Notes: generated by a model from the letters alone, not told the origin. A stretch of 64,000 nt of DNA from DB1 sp049323655 (GCA_049323655.1 JBMONO010000019.1:1-64000), one strand, 5' to 3'; counted from the stretch's first letter, positions 43,537 to 52,067 are shown. Numbers and translations: made by a program.

Positions 43537-44120
43537 TCCCGCCGCGAATCGTCTTTGTCGCCGACCGGACGCCGAGCGGCGGAGGGAAAGGAATGATCAC
43601 GGATGATTTCCTGGAGCAGGGCAAGATGTTCCTGAACCATGGCCTCGGTCTTTTTCCGCTCTTCGATCTCCTTCTGCAGCTGCGCGTTGAGGGCGATCAG
43701 CTCATCGGTGCGCTGCTGGAGGCGGTCCCGGTGCTGCTTCAATTCGAGCTGGGTTCTGATCCGTGATTTGACGATGGCCATGTTGAAGGGTTTGCGGATG
43801 TAATCGACCGCGCCGAGCATCAATCCTTTTTCCTCATCTTCCTCGTCGGTGAGGGCGGTAATGAACATGACCGGGATATGAGCTGTTCGCTCATTCTCCT
43901 TGAGGAGTTTGCACACCTCATAGCCGTTCATCGCCGGCATCATGATATCGAGCAGAATAAGATCGGGCTGCGGATCCTCTGCCGCCATGCGCAGGGCGTC
44001 AGGACCGTTGTCGGTAAAGCGGATATCATAGTCGGTTCGCAGAATCTCCAGCAAAATACGGATATTTGACGGCACATCGTCAACAAAAAGAATCCTGAAT
44101 CGTTCCTGCTGCTCATCCAT
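43533..44120 (-). CDS. response regulator with C-terminal coiled coil, embedded in the ole operon
   Basis: A 195-residue protein: an intact receiver (acidic pair in LFVDDVPSN, phospho-Asp D58 in LILLDIMMPAMNG, T89 in FITALTD, K110 in YIRKPF), then a coiled coil at about 122-178 (LKQHRDRLQQRTDELIALN and onward). There is no DNA-binding or enzymatic output domain. Receiver-coil proteins of this sort often act through dimerisation or precede kinase domains in longer homologues. The ATG at 44120 follows AAAAGGAG. It lies 47 bases after oleA and is translationally coupled (ATGA) to oleB, so it belongs to this operon. Confidence 0.9.
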   Translation of the reverse strand: MDEQQERFRILFVDDVPSNIRILLEILRTDYDIRFTDNGPDALRMAAEDPQPDLILLDIMMPAMNGYEVCKLLKENERTAHIPVMFITALTDEEDEEKGLMLGAVDYIRKPFNMAIVKSRIRTQLELKQHRDRLQQRTDELIALNAQLQKEIEERKKTEAMVQEHLALLQEIIRDHSFPSAARRPVGDKDDSRRE

Positions 44121-44167
44121 TGCGATTCTCCTTTTCCGTAAAAAAACGCTCCTTTTGCCCCGATTAC

Positions 44168-45202
44168 CTACCACTCAATGCCCAGCATCAGACAATTGAT
44201 GCCGCTGCCAATGCCAAGCAGGGCAATTCGTTCGCCGGCCGCGACGATCCCCTCCTCAATGGCCAGCGCCATGGTCAGCGGCGCGGAAACCGAACCGACG
44301 TTGCCCCAGTTCGGCAGGGACTCGAAATTTCTGGCCGGATCGATCCCCAGGCGGTCGCACAGCAGTCTGGCATGGGCGCGGCCGACCTGATGACAGCAAA
44401 AACAGTCAATGTCGGCTGCCCGCCAATCTAGTTCCGCGAGAAAATCCCGCCACACCAGGGTCGCTGTTTCAACCCCGCGCTTGAGCAGCTCTTCCGAGTC
44501 AGTGGCCATCAGGATCCCCGCCTCCTGGCCCTGACCGCCCTGACAGAGCTCGTTATGACTGGTGCTGGCCTGCACGGCGCCGCCAACGAGCAGGTGGCCG
44601 CTGTCGCAGATCGAGCGATCCCCCAGCACCATGGCCACCGCACCGGAACCGATAGTCAGGGAGGCAAAGCTTGCCTTCATCGATTTTCGGGTCACTGCCC
44701 GGTCCTGCAGGAGATGGCTGATCGTCGATTCCACCAGATCTTCCGCTGTTTCGCCGGCCACCAGCAGACCCTTGCGAATCTGGCCCAGCTCGATCATATT
44801 GGCCAGCATTACCATACCGTTGAGAAATCCAAGACATGCGTTGGAGAGGTCAAAAATATGGCAACGACGGGGCAGTCCCAGGCGGCGATGAACAAAGGAG
44901 GCGGTTGCCGGCTCCATCATGTCCCGCGACACCGAGGTGAAGATCAGGCAGTCGATTTCAGCCGGATCCGCGCCGGCGGCGATCAACGCCCGTTCGCCGG
45001 CCAGGGCCGCCGCCTCGCTCGGCCTGGTGCCGCGATCCCAGAAGCGCCGTTCCCGAATGCCGCTCATCAGCTCAAGACGCCCCTCGGGCAGTTTCAGGCG
45101 TTGATAGAGGGTCGCCAGCCGCCTTTCCAGTTCGGCGGAGGTGACGACACGGGGCGGCGCGACATAGGCCGGTGGATAGAGACAGACCCGCTGATAGCGC
45201 AT
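44168..45202 (-). CDS. oleA: OleA-like head-to-head acyl-condensing thiolase
   Basis: A 344-residue thiolase-superfamily enzyme related to KAS III. Catalytic Cys123 is in SNACLGFLNG, His271 in CCHQVGRAH and Asn301 in NWGNVGSVS; E97 in DMMEPATA is in the position of the glutamate that OleA uses as base. OleA condenses two long-chain acyl thioesters in a non-decarboxylative Claisen reaction to a 2-alkyl-3-ketoacid. FabH would be the alternative, but the oleBCD neighbours and the EPATA motif favour OleA. It starts four bases after the FabI-like gene stop. Confidence 0.87.
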   Translation of the reverse strand: MRYQRVCLYPPAYVAPPRVVTSAELERRLATLYQRLKLPEGRLELMSGIRERRFWDRGTRPSEAAALAGERALIAAGADPAEIDCLIFTSVSRDMMEPATASFVHRRLGLPRRCHIFDLSNACLGFLNGMVMLANMIELGQIRKGLLVAGETAEDLVESTISHLLQDRAVTRKSMKASFASLTIGSGAVAMVLGDRSICDSGHLLVGGAVQASTSHNELCQGGQGQEAGILMATDSEELLKRGVETATLVWRDFLAELDWRAADIDCFCCHQVGRAHARLLCDRLGIDPARNFESLPNWGNVGSVSAPLTMALAIEEGIVAAGERIALLGIGSGINCLMLGIEW

Positions 45203-45206
45203 CGGT

Positions 45207-46010
45207 TCAGCCTACCACTTTTGCGACAATGTCTGCATCAAAATAATTGAATCCCATCCCGGCGTCCACCACCAGACACTGTCCGGTAATGCCGGAGGAA
45301 CGCGGCGAGAGGAGAAAGACCGCAACGTTGGCCGCCTCCTCGGTTCGCACCGCTTTTTTACGCGGGATGGCGGTTTCGGCAAACAGATAGCTGTCGATGT
45401 AACCGGGAATGCCGGCGGAAGCGGAGGTCTTGAGCAGGCCGGGGCAGACGGCGTTGAAACGGACCCTGGAAAAGGCGGAAAAGCTCTTGGCAAGAAAACA
45501 GAGCGACGATTCGAGCGCCGCCTTGATCGGCGCCATGTAACCGTAATTCTCGGCCGCCATGCGGGTAGTGGAAATAGAGATCGTCACCACCGCGGCATCA
45601 TCGGCAAAAGAATATTTCAGGTGGTTACAGAGGGAGATGAGCGAAAAGCATGAGATATCCATGGCCTGCAGGAAGTCTTTTTTCGCGGTTTCGTGGAAGG
45701 GCCGGATACCGTCGGCATAGTTGGCAAAGGCGATGGAATGAACAAGACCGGCAAGTTGACGACCGGCCAGCCAGTGGGTCAGTTCACCGGCCAGGGTGAT
45801 GATGTTGTCCTCGTCTTCCACGTCACAGACAAAGACCGGGCAGCCGGGAAAAAGTTTTTCCGCCGCCTTTTTTCGCTCCGGGCTGCGCACCACGTGGATC
45901 ACCTCCGCTCCTTCGGCGACCAGAACGGCGGCAATCGCTGCGGCCATCGATTTGCGGTTGGCCAGGCCGAAGACGACGATAATCTTTTTGTCAAGATCGA
46001 GAAAACTCAT
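45207..46010 (-). CDS. FabI-like enoyl-ACP reductase, atypical active site
   Basis: A 267-residue short-chain dehydrogenase of the FabI group: N-terminal VFGLANRKSMAAAIA, central LVHSIAFANYADG, and Y156 with K163 in the FabI spacing (YGYMAPIK). The other FabI tyrosine (146 in E. coli numbering) is Ile here by hand alignment, so it may act on an unusual enoyl substrate or not be a classical ENR. C-terminal GQCLVVDAGMGF is typical. It lies between the FabZ-like gene (overlap of four bases) and oleA, as part of a dedicated acyl-chain-building set. Confidence 0.82.
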   Translation of the reverse strand: MSFLDLDKKIIVVFGLANRKSMAAAIAAVLVAEGAEVIHVVRSPERKKAAEKLFPGCPVFVCDVEDEDNIITLAGELTHWLAGRQLAGLVHSIAFANYADGIRPFHETAKKDFLQAMDISCFSLISLCNHLKYSFADDAAVVTISISTTRMAAENYGYMAPIKAALESSLCFLAKSFSAFSRVRFNAVCPGLLKTSASAGIPGYIDSYLFAETAIPRKKAVRTEEAANVAVFLLSPRSSGITGQCLVVDAGMGFNYFDADIVAKVVG

Positions 46011-46477
46011 GGCGTTGCCCCTGTCTCACCGGCCTTGAGGGTGCAGGCGAAATCGACAATCACCGCGGTCCGTTCGTGAACCAGGACCTTGCCGGCAAGA
46101 AACCAGGCCGGCCCGACCTGTTCCTTTAGTTTCACCTCGATGCGGATGACATCGCCCGGCCGCACCTCCCGCTTGAAACGGGCGCCCAGAATGCGGGTCA
46201 GCACCGGCACTCCCGACATGGCAACGCCATCGCGCCCTGCCCGCAAACGTTCGGCAATGAGAAGGGCGCCGGCCTGAAAAACCGCCTCGCAGAGCAGCAC
46301 CCCCGGCATGAGGGGATAGTGGGGATAGTGGCCACGGAACAGGTCAAGATCCGGAGCAATGGCGGTTGTCGCCACCAGCCGGTCATCCTCCAGCATCACC
46401 ACCTCATCCACCCAGAGAAAAGGAGGGCGGTGGGGAAGACGGGAGAGGATGAACTCCCTAGAGTCCACCGGTAACAT
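46007..46477 (-). CDS. FabZ/FabA-like 3-hydroxyacyl-ACP dehydratase
   Basis: A 156-residue hot-dog-fold dehydratase. The catalytic His is H50 in FRGHYPHYPLMPGV and the acidic residue E64 in LLCEAVFQAG, with FKREVRPGD later, as in FabZ. It would dehydrate the 3-hydroxyacyl-ACP made by the FabG neighbour. I take the ATG at 46477, which overlaps the fabG-like stop by 20 bases; there is no strong ribosome binding site. A longer upstream reading frame is simply the shadow of the fabG-like gene. Confidence 0.85.
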   Translation of the reverse strand: MLPVDSREFILSRLPHRPPFLWVDEVVMLEDDRLVATTAIAPDLDLFRGHYPHYPLMPGVLLCEAVFQAGALLIAERLRAGRDGVAMSGVPVLTRILGARFKREVRPGDVIRIEVKLKEQVGPAWFLAGKVLVHERTAVIVDFACTLKAGETGATP

Positions 46478-47198
46478 CGAGGACCGCGCCATTGATATAG
46501 GAGGCCTGGACGCCGGCAAGAAACAGCACCGCCGCCGCCACCTCCTCCGGGGTGCCGAAACGGCGCATGGGCACCATGTTCTTATAGGCCGCCTGCTGTT
46601 CCGGGGTGAGATCCCGGAGAAGATCAGTGGCAATGAATCCGGGAGAAACACAGTTGACCGTGATTTTCCTTTTCGCCGTTTCCTTGGACAGCGACTTCAT
46701 CATGCCGATCTGGCCGGCCTTGGAGGCGGCGTAATTGGCCTGGCCGGCAAAGCCCATGTGGGCCATGGGGGAGGTGATGAAGATGATGCGGCCGTATTTC
46801 TGCTTCATCATCAGCGGCACCGCGAATCTGGCCATGTGAAAGGAGCCGGTGAGATTAGTATCGATGACGCCGCGCCACTCCTCTTCCCGCATCATGGCGA
46901 CAACCGCGTCGCGTCTGATCCCGGCATTGTTGACCAGGACGTCGATGGTGTCAAAGCGCTCCTCGATGTCACGGAAAAGCTCCTCCACCTGCCGATAACT
47001 GGCGACATCACACTGCTGCAGGTGGAGATTGCCGTTATCGGAACCCGCTTCATCACGCAGGCTCGCAGCCGCCTCCTGATTGCCGGCATACAGCCCGATA
47101 ACGACCGCACCCCGGCGGAGAAAGGCCAAGGCAATGGCCCGGCCGATGCCGCGGGTGGCGCCGCTGATCACTACCTTCCGCCCGCAGAAATCGCTCAT
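46458..47198 (-). CDS. FabG-like 3-oxoacyl-ACP reductase
   Basis: A 246-residue classical short-chain dehydrogenase. Cofactor motif SGATRGIGRAIA, NNAG at about 90-93, catalytic S143, Y156 and K160 (YAASKAG), and VSPGFIATDL after it. It should reduce 3-oxoacyl-ACP with NAD(P)H. Its start overlaps the stop of the upstream desaturase-like gene by four bases. It is a dedicated copy in this cluster rather than the housekeeping fab operon, since no fabD or fabH is nearby. Confidence 0.9.
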   Translation of the reverse strand: MSDFCGRKVVISGATRGIGRAIALAFLRRGAVVIGLYAGNQEAAASLRDEAGSDNGNLHLQQCDVASYRQVEELFRDIEERFDTIDVLVNNAGIRRDAVVAMMREEEWRGVIDTNLTGSFHMARFAVPLMMKQKYGRIIFITSPMAHMGFAGQANYAASKAGQIGMMKSLSKETAKRKITVNCVSPGFIATDLLRDLTPEQQAAYKNMVPMRRFGTPEEVAAAVLFLAGVQASYINGAVLDVTGGL

Positions 47199-48610
47199 GC
47201 CCGGCTCCGCAGAAAGGCGTCGGCGTCGTTGGCGACGATAACCCCATAGTTGATGGCTCCGAGCCAGCCCGACATGATAATGCCCACCGAGCCGACATGA
47301 AAGAGACCGGGCACCACCTTGAAGATACGGCGGGAAATATCAAGCCCGGGGAACTTGGTGCCGAAGGAGGTCCCCCTGGTATGCAGGGTGTAGCGCTGGA
47401 AGGTCTTCGGCGTTGCCGCTTCCAGCCAGTCGCACTTGTCCCTGATCCCCGGGATATAACGCTCCAGGTCGTCAAGGGAACGTTCGATGAGTTCCTGCTT
47501 GGCCGCTTGATAGGCATCGCCGGACAATGATGCCCAGTCGTCATAGTTGGCGTTCATGGAGGCGACCACCGTGTAATCGGGAGGGGCGTCCGGTCTGGTT
47601 TCCGGATAATAGACGGAAAAAGTCCGGCTGCCGGTGTGCATGTCGCGCATGCGGCCGGAATCGAATTCCGCATCAGTGGAGGTAAAGAGCAGATCCCCGA
47701 TATCGTCGATCCGTTCTCCCGGTCTGATGCCGATATAGACCTGGCAACTTGAGTTGTTGACCGTGACCTGATTGAATTCCCCGAGAAAATCGGCGGGAAA
47801 GGCGTCCCGGCCGACAAGCTCCTCCACCGTGCTGGTGATACCGCTGTTGGAGATAACGCAGGGCGCGCCGATCACCCGGCCATCCACCTCGACCCCGCGC
47901 ACCCGGCCCTGCTCGACGACAATGCGGTCAACCTTTGCCCTGGTGCGGATGGTCACCCCATTTTTCTCCAGCTCGTCACGCATCATGCCGATCAGGCGAT
48001 CGGTACCGCCCCGGAAGGTATAGACACCCTTGCTCATGAAGTTTGAAAAGACAATGCCATAGGTGATGGCCGGATCGTCGAGGGTGGATCCGTTGGCATA
48101 GGTGATCGGCTCCATCAACAGACGATGGACGTCGGAACGGCCAGGGAAAAAGTGCTCGAACAGCTCCCTGGTCGTCATGGTGAGATCGTCGTAAAAATTC
48201 ATCTTGCGGGCGGTGGTGAAAAAATCCTCGATCACCGACCCGGCAATACCGAACCGGTCGCGAAGAATGGCGGTAAAGTCCTCCCGGTCAAAGGTGGTTT
48301 TCAGCGAGAACTGCGGATTGTCGAAGACGATGTTCTTGAGCTGGACAATGGAGTTTTTGATCGCCTCATTCCAGTATTTCCGGCAGGTCTTGACCATGCC
48401 GTGGGGAAAACCGTGCAGCGAGACGTCGAAAATATGCCCTTTCCGCTGAAACCAGGTGGCAAGTCCACCCAGCCGGTGATGATGTTCGAGCAGCAGGATT
48501 TTATGGCCGACTGCCGCCAGCCGATTGGCTACGGTCAGGCCGCCGAGGCCGGAGCCGACGACGATGACATCGTAGCTGTCATCCGCCTTGTCGAGAGACT
48601 GATAACCCAT
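47195..48610 (-). CDS. phytoene desaturase/carotenoid isomerase-like FAD oxidoreductase (copy 1)
   Basis: A 471-residue flavoprotein of the CrtI/CrtISO/RetSat group. The FAD-binding dinucleotide fold is VVGSGLGGLTVANRL, followed by LEHHHRLGGLATWF; the C-terminal FAD motif is GLFHVGSVGIIMSGWLGA. This group desaturates, isomerises or saturates polyene chains without needing oxygen. No prenyl or carotenoid synthesis gene (crtB, crtE) is near; the neighbours are ACP-type fatty-acid enzymes, so an acyl polyene is the likelier substrate (inference). First gene of a tightly packed run to oleD. Confidence 0.85.
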   Translation of the reverse strand: MGYQSLDKADDSYDVIVVGSGLGGLTVANRLAAVGHKILLLEHHHRLGGLATWFQRKGHIFDVSLHGFPHGMVKTCRKYWNEAIKNSIVQLKNIVFDNPQFSLKTTFDREDFTAILRDRFGIAGSVIEDFFTTARKMNFYDDLTMTTRELFEHFFPGRSDVHRLLMEPITYANGSTLDDPAITYGIVFSNFMSKGVYTFRGGTDRLIGMMRDELEKNGVTIRTRAKVDRIVVEQGRVRGVEVDGRVIGAPCVISNSGITSTVEELVGRDAFPADFLGEFNQVTVNNSSCQVYIGIRPGERIDDIGDLLFTSTDAEFDSGRMRDMHTGSRTFSVYYPETRPDAPPDYTVVASMNANYDDWASLSGDAYQAAKQELIERSLDDLERYIPGIRDKCDWLEAATPKTFQRYTLHTRGTSFGTKFPGLDISRRIFKVVPGLFHVGSVGIIMSGWLGAINYGVIVANDADAFLRSRA

Positions 48611-48632
48611 GGAAAATTAAAATATTCTGTAA

Positions 48633-48915
48633 TAATTGATGAAATCGCAAAAGGCTTTTTTTACCACTGAGAAAACATATCGAATCACAATTGACAAACC
48701 CGTAAAAAATCTTTTTTCACCACAGAGCGCACGGAGGGCACTGAGAAAAAATCTTTAATTACAATCAGTTATCTCTGTGCGCTCTGCGGTCTCTGTGGTT
48801 AATTTTCAGTTTTTACGATTCCATCACAATTAATTATCTCCGTGATCTCTGCGTGCTCTGTGGTGAAATTGTAATTTTACGAAATCATCATAATTGATGG
48901 GGTCGCAAAAATCGT
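48633..48915. repeat. cluster of three CACAGAG-type palindromic repeats
   Basis: The 333-base gap between the two desaturase-like genes is almost filled by one full element (about 48693-48835) flanked by two partial copies (48633-48693 and 48825-48915). The full element runs ACAAACCCGTAAAAAATC..CACCACAGAGCGCAC..AATTACAAT..CTCTGTGGTTAATTTTCAGT..ACGATTCCATC. It matches the inverted element at 58.1 kb almost base for base at its ends. Arms pair as CCACAGAG / CTCTGTGG. No gene seen. Confidence 0.8.
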
Positions 48916-48943
48916 CTGATGCGAGGCCCGCACATTCAGAAGC

Positions 48944-50329
48944 TCACGCACTGTTTAACAGATGCTGATTGACGACGGTGACACCGCTCAGCATAGCGCC
49001 GACGATGCCGAGAAAACCCTGATCCGTGCCGGCGATATAGACATTGGCGCAAGGGGTTCTGCCGTCCTTGATCTTGATCGGACTGCCGTACACCGCGCCC
49101 TGGGCCTTGCCGGTGAATTTTTCAATGGTAACCGGGGTAAAACTGTCCTCATATACAATGTTTTGCCGATAATTCCCAATAATTTTCGCGACAATCTCCC
49201 CGGACTCCTCCTGCCAGGCCTCTTTCATCGCTCGGTATCGTTGCCGGGAAACACCTTTCCACAACTCATGGTTGGCAGCATGGGTGACACGCACCTGAAA
49301 ATGGCCGGAAGGAACGATCCCCTGAAAATGCTCCGGGAAACAGATCACGCCCCAGCTCGGATCAACGGCCCCGACCGGCCGGCGGTAACGCCACTGACCG
49401 GCCCTGGAATAAAAGATAATGGTGTGCTCGCGCCGAAGCTGATCACCGGCCGCATCAGGGAGAATGGTGATGGATTCGACAAAGGACATTCTACCCCGGT
49501 ATGGGACGCCGCCATCATCCATGCCGAGCAGGGCAAAGGTGCCTGGAACGCCGATGGTGGAAATCACCCGCTCGCAACTAATGGTCTCACCGTTTGCCAG
49601 TCGCACCGCCGTGACCTGTCCATCCGCCATAATCAGGGATTCTACCCGGCTGTTGTACCGAATTCTGCCGCCAAAGGAGGAAAAGTGGGCGGTCAGCATG
49701 GCCAGAAAATCCTTCATGGTGCCGGCCGGTCGGAAAAAGCCTTCCTGGAAAACGGCGCGGAACATGATGACGAACTGGGCAAAATCCATGTCATGTTCTT
49801 CGCTGCTGCCATAAACCATCAAGGGCAGCAGCAGCATATCGATCAGGAGCGGGTCATTCAGATACCTGCCGAGAATCGTCCGGGTGGAAAGCCGGGGACG
49901 CGGAGTAAAGGGATCATAGGCGTCGATGCAGGCCACCAGGCGGCGCCAGCCGTCCATTTCCCCGGGGAAGAGCCGGGCGATCTCCGCGCTTAGCAGGGCA
50001 CTGTCATTGGAGAAGCGTAACTCGGCCCCGTCCGGAAAGGAAATCAGCGATGCATACTGCTCATGGGTGACAAAATCCCGGCGGGAGAGCTTGAGCTGAC
50101 GAAAGAGCCGGTTCAGGGGGGCGTGCTTCTCGGCCGGACCGGCATAATTGGTCATGGCGTGCAGGCCGGTTTCGAGAAGAAAGCCCTTGCGGGTATAATA
50201 CGAATTGAGACCGCCGGGAATGGCGTGCTGCTCGAGGATCAGAACCGAACCGCCGAAACGGGCAAAACGGATACCGGCGGCAAGCCCGGACAGGCCGCCG
50301 CCGATAATGATGAGAGAATAGTCAGCCAC
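48944..50329 (-). CDS. phytoene desaturase-like FAD oxidoreductase (copy 2)
   Basis: A 461-residue second member of the same superfamily, with FAD-binding IIGGGLSGLAAGIRFARF and LEQHAIPGGLNSYY, and C-terminal NVYIAGTDQGFLGIVGAML. It is clearly diverged from copy 1, so the pair probably performs different steps. It lies six bases after the ACP gene, which suggests an ACP-bound acyl substrate (inference). It could alternatively be an isomerase or saturase, and sequence alone does not settle this. Confidence 0.83.
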   Translation of the reverse strand: MADYSLIIIGGGLSGLAAGIRFARFGGSVLILEQHAIPGGLNSYYTRKGFLLETGLHAMTNYAGPAEKHAPLNRLFRQLKLSRRDFVTHEQYASLISFPDGAELRFSNDSALLSAEIARLFPGEMDGWRRLVACIDAYDPFTPRPRLSTRTILGRYLNDPLLIDMLLLPLMVYGSSEEHDMDFAQFVIMFRAVFQEGFFRPAGTMKDFLAMLTAHFSSFGGRIRYNSRVESLIMADGQVTAVRLANGETISCERVISTIGVPGTFALLGMDDGGVPYRGRMSFVESITILPDAAGDQLRREHTIIFYSRAGQWRYRRPVGAVDPSWGVICFPEHFQGIVPSGHFQVRVTHAANHELWKGVSRQRYRAMKEAWQEESGEIVAKIIGNYRQNIVYEDSFTPVTIEKFTGKAQGAVYGSPIKIKDGRTPCANVYIAGTDQGFLGIVGAMLSGVTVVNQHLLNSA

Positions 50330-50335
50330 CGGCTG

Positions 50336-50587
50336 TTACACATCTTTCAGTTTTGGTTCCAGGTAATTCACACAACTGGTCAGGGTGGCAAGCTCCGGAT
50401 AATCGGCCTCCGGAATCTGGAGCTTGTAACGCTTGCGCAGCTCCATGACGATATCGAGAAAATCCATGGAATCGAGATCGAGCTGATCGCGCAGGGGCTT
50501 GTCGGCATCGATGGCAGCCATCTCCGCCTCTTCATCGATATCGGCGATTATTTCCACAATAACATCTTTTATTTCATCACGTGTCAT
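50336..50587 (-). CDS. acyl carrier protein
   Basis: An 83-residue acidic four-helix carrier. The phosphopantetheine attachment serine is S40 in the motif LDLDSMDFLDI. Housekeeping ACPs usually have DSLDxVEL, so this DSMDFLD form looks specialised. The ATG at 50587 follows GGAG; a TTG two codons earlier is less likely. It lies upstream of desaturase copy 2 and downstream of the ketosynthase gene, from which a repeat-filled gap separates it. Confidence 0.92.
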   Translation of the reverse strand: MTRDEIKDVIVEIIADIDEEAEMAAIDADKPLRDQLDLDSMDFLDIVMELRKRYKLQIPEADYPELATLTSCVNYLEPKLKDV

Positions 50588-50614
50588 TGACAACTCCGTT
50601 CACGTTTCATTCTG

Positions 50615-50740
50615 GATAAAATCATAAAAGGTCTTTTTTTACCACAGAGAGCGCAGAGAAAACTTTTTAAATTACAAACATTTACATCTTAGCACTTTAT
50701 GATCTTGTGGTTGATTTTCTGTTTTTGCGACGCCATCATC
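50615..50740. repeat. CACAGAG-type palindromic repeat between ACP and ketosynthase genes
   Basis: ATCATAAAAGGTC then TTTTTTTACCACAGAGAGCG, AATTACAAACATT, CTTGTGGTTGATTTTCTG and TTTTTGCGACGCCATCATC follow the same order as the full element at 48.7 kb, with more mismatches. It fills nearly all of the 184-base gap. Confidence 0.75.
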
Positions 50741-50771
50741 CGTGCGCCCGCGAGGTGGCGAGTCGGCATTG

Positions 50772-52019
50772 TCACCCATCATAACGCGAGACAATTACCA
50801 CGGAATTGATTCCCACCATGCCAAACGAGTTATTCAGGATCGTCGCCACCTTGTCAAGCTGTTTCGGCTGATTGGTGACAATATTCGGCAGCTCACACTC
50901 CGGATCGAGGTTATCGAGGTTAATCGTCGGGTGGACAAGATGATCGACAAAGGCCGGCAGATTGCCGGCCAGTTCCAGCACTCCGGCCGCGCCCATGGCA
51001 TGGCCGATGATGCTCTTGGTGTTGTTGATATGGGTCCGACTGCTGCCCGCGAAAACCTCGCGGATGGCCCGGCACTCCTCTTCATCCCCCTGTCGGGTGC
51101 CGGTGGCATGGGTGTTGATGATGTCGATTTCCTCCGGGGCAAGGCCGGCCCGGTGCAGAGCAAGTCGCATGCACTCCGCCTGGCGAGGGCCGTATGGCAG
51201 GACAAAGTCGCGGGCATCGGAGTTGAGGGCATAGCCGGTGATCTCACCGTAAATGCGGGCGCCGCGCGCCTGGGCGCGATCAAGTCGTTCCAGCACGTAA
51301 ACACAGCCACCCTCGGAGATGACGATGCCGTTACGGTCCCGGTCAAAGGGGCGGGACGCCTTTTGCGGATCATTGTGCTCGGCCAGAGCACCCTGGGCCT
51401 TGAAGCTGGCAAAGATACCGAATGAGCCGGTACACTCCGAAATACCGCCGCACAGAGCGAGGTCCACCTCACCGAGACGCAGCATCTGCGTCCCCTGGAT
51501 CAGGGCGGCATTGCCGGCGGCACAGGCGGCGCCCACCGAATAATGAGGTCCGGTGATGCCGAGATTCATGGTGATTTCACCGGCCGGATTGTTCAACACC
51601 GTGCGAGGGTTATGATGATGTGTCCAGTAATCGACATTGTAGTCGAAACGGCTGATGTTGTAGACCTCGTTTTCCGTCTCCACCGTGCCGTGCTCGGTCA
51701 GACCGATATAGACGCCGGTGGCGTTCCGGTCATAGATGGCGAAGTCCAGGTCCGCATCGATCAGCGCCTCATTGGCGCAGTAAACACCGATGCAGCCGGC
51801 CCGGGTGCCGCGCTTGTTTTCCTTTTTTTTCCGGTACCTGGTCTCATCAAAGGTACAGATACCGGCCGGAGCCGAACCCATGTAACGAAGATCAAGCGAT
51901 GTTATGCCGCTCACACCGGCCAGCAGTTTCTGCCGGAACTCGGAAAGGCCGGCGGCATTCGGAGCGACCAGGCCGATACCGGTGATGACGATTCGCTGAT
52001 TCTCTGGTAAATTTTTCAT
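50772..52019 (-). CDS. beta-ketoacyl-ACP synthase (KAS II/FabF-like)
   Basis: A 415-residue thiolase-fold elongating condensing enzyme. The Cys-His-His triad is C166 in GAACAAGN, H304 in NTHATGT and H340 in TKSIIGHAMGAAG, with K335. The glycine-rich end motif reads NNSFGMVGINS instead of the usual NSFGFGGxN. It should extend an acyl-ACP with malonyl-ACP. It is first in this strand's series of fatty-acid genes. Upstream, a TATAAT lies only eight bases before the ATG, with no -35 box. Confidence 0.9.
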   Translation of the reverse strand: MKNLPENQRIVITGIGLVAPNAAGLSEFRQKLLAGVSGITSLDLRYMGSAPAGICTFDETRYRKKKENKRGTRAGCIGVYCANEALIDADLDFAIYDRNATGVYIGLTEHGTVETENEVYNISRFDYNVDYWTHHHNPRTVLNNPAGEITMNLGITGPHYSVGAACAAGNAALIQGTQMLRLGEVDLALCGGISECTGSFGIFASFKAQGALAEHNDPQKASRPFDRDRNGIVISEGGCVYVLERLDRAQARGARIYGEITGYALNSDARDFVLPYGPRQAECMRLALHRAGLAPEEIDIINTHATGTRQGDEEECRAIREVFAGSSRTHINNTKSIIGHAMGAAGVLELAGNLPAFVDHLVHPTINLDNLDPECELPNIVTNQPKQLDKVATILNNSFGMVGINSVVIVSRYDG

Positions 52020-52067
52020 CTCTGTGTATTATAGATGGTCTTGCAAAGGCCGATTTCGAGGATGGCT

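Noticed and set aside
52028..52033. TATAAT just before the ketosynthase ATG as a leaderless promoter
   Set aside because: The -10 match is perfect, but no -35 element lies 16-18 bases upstream and the surrounding sequence is AT-rich repeat flank, so chance is likely.
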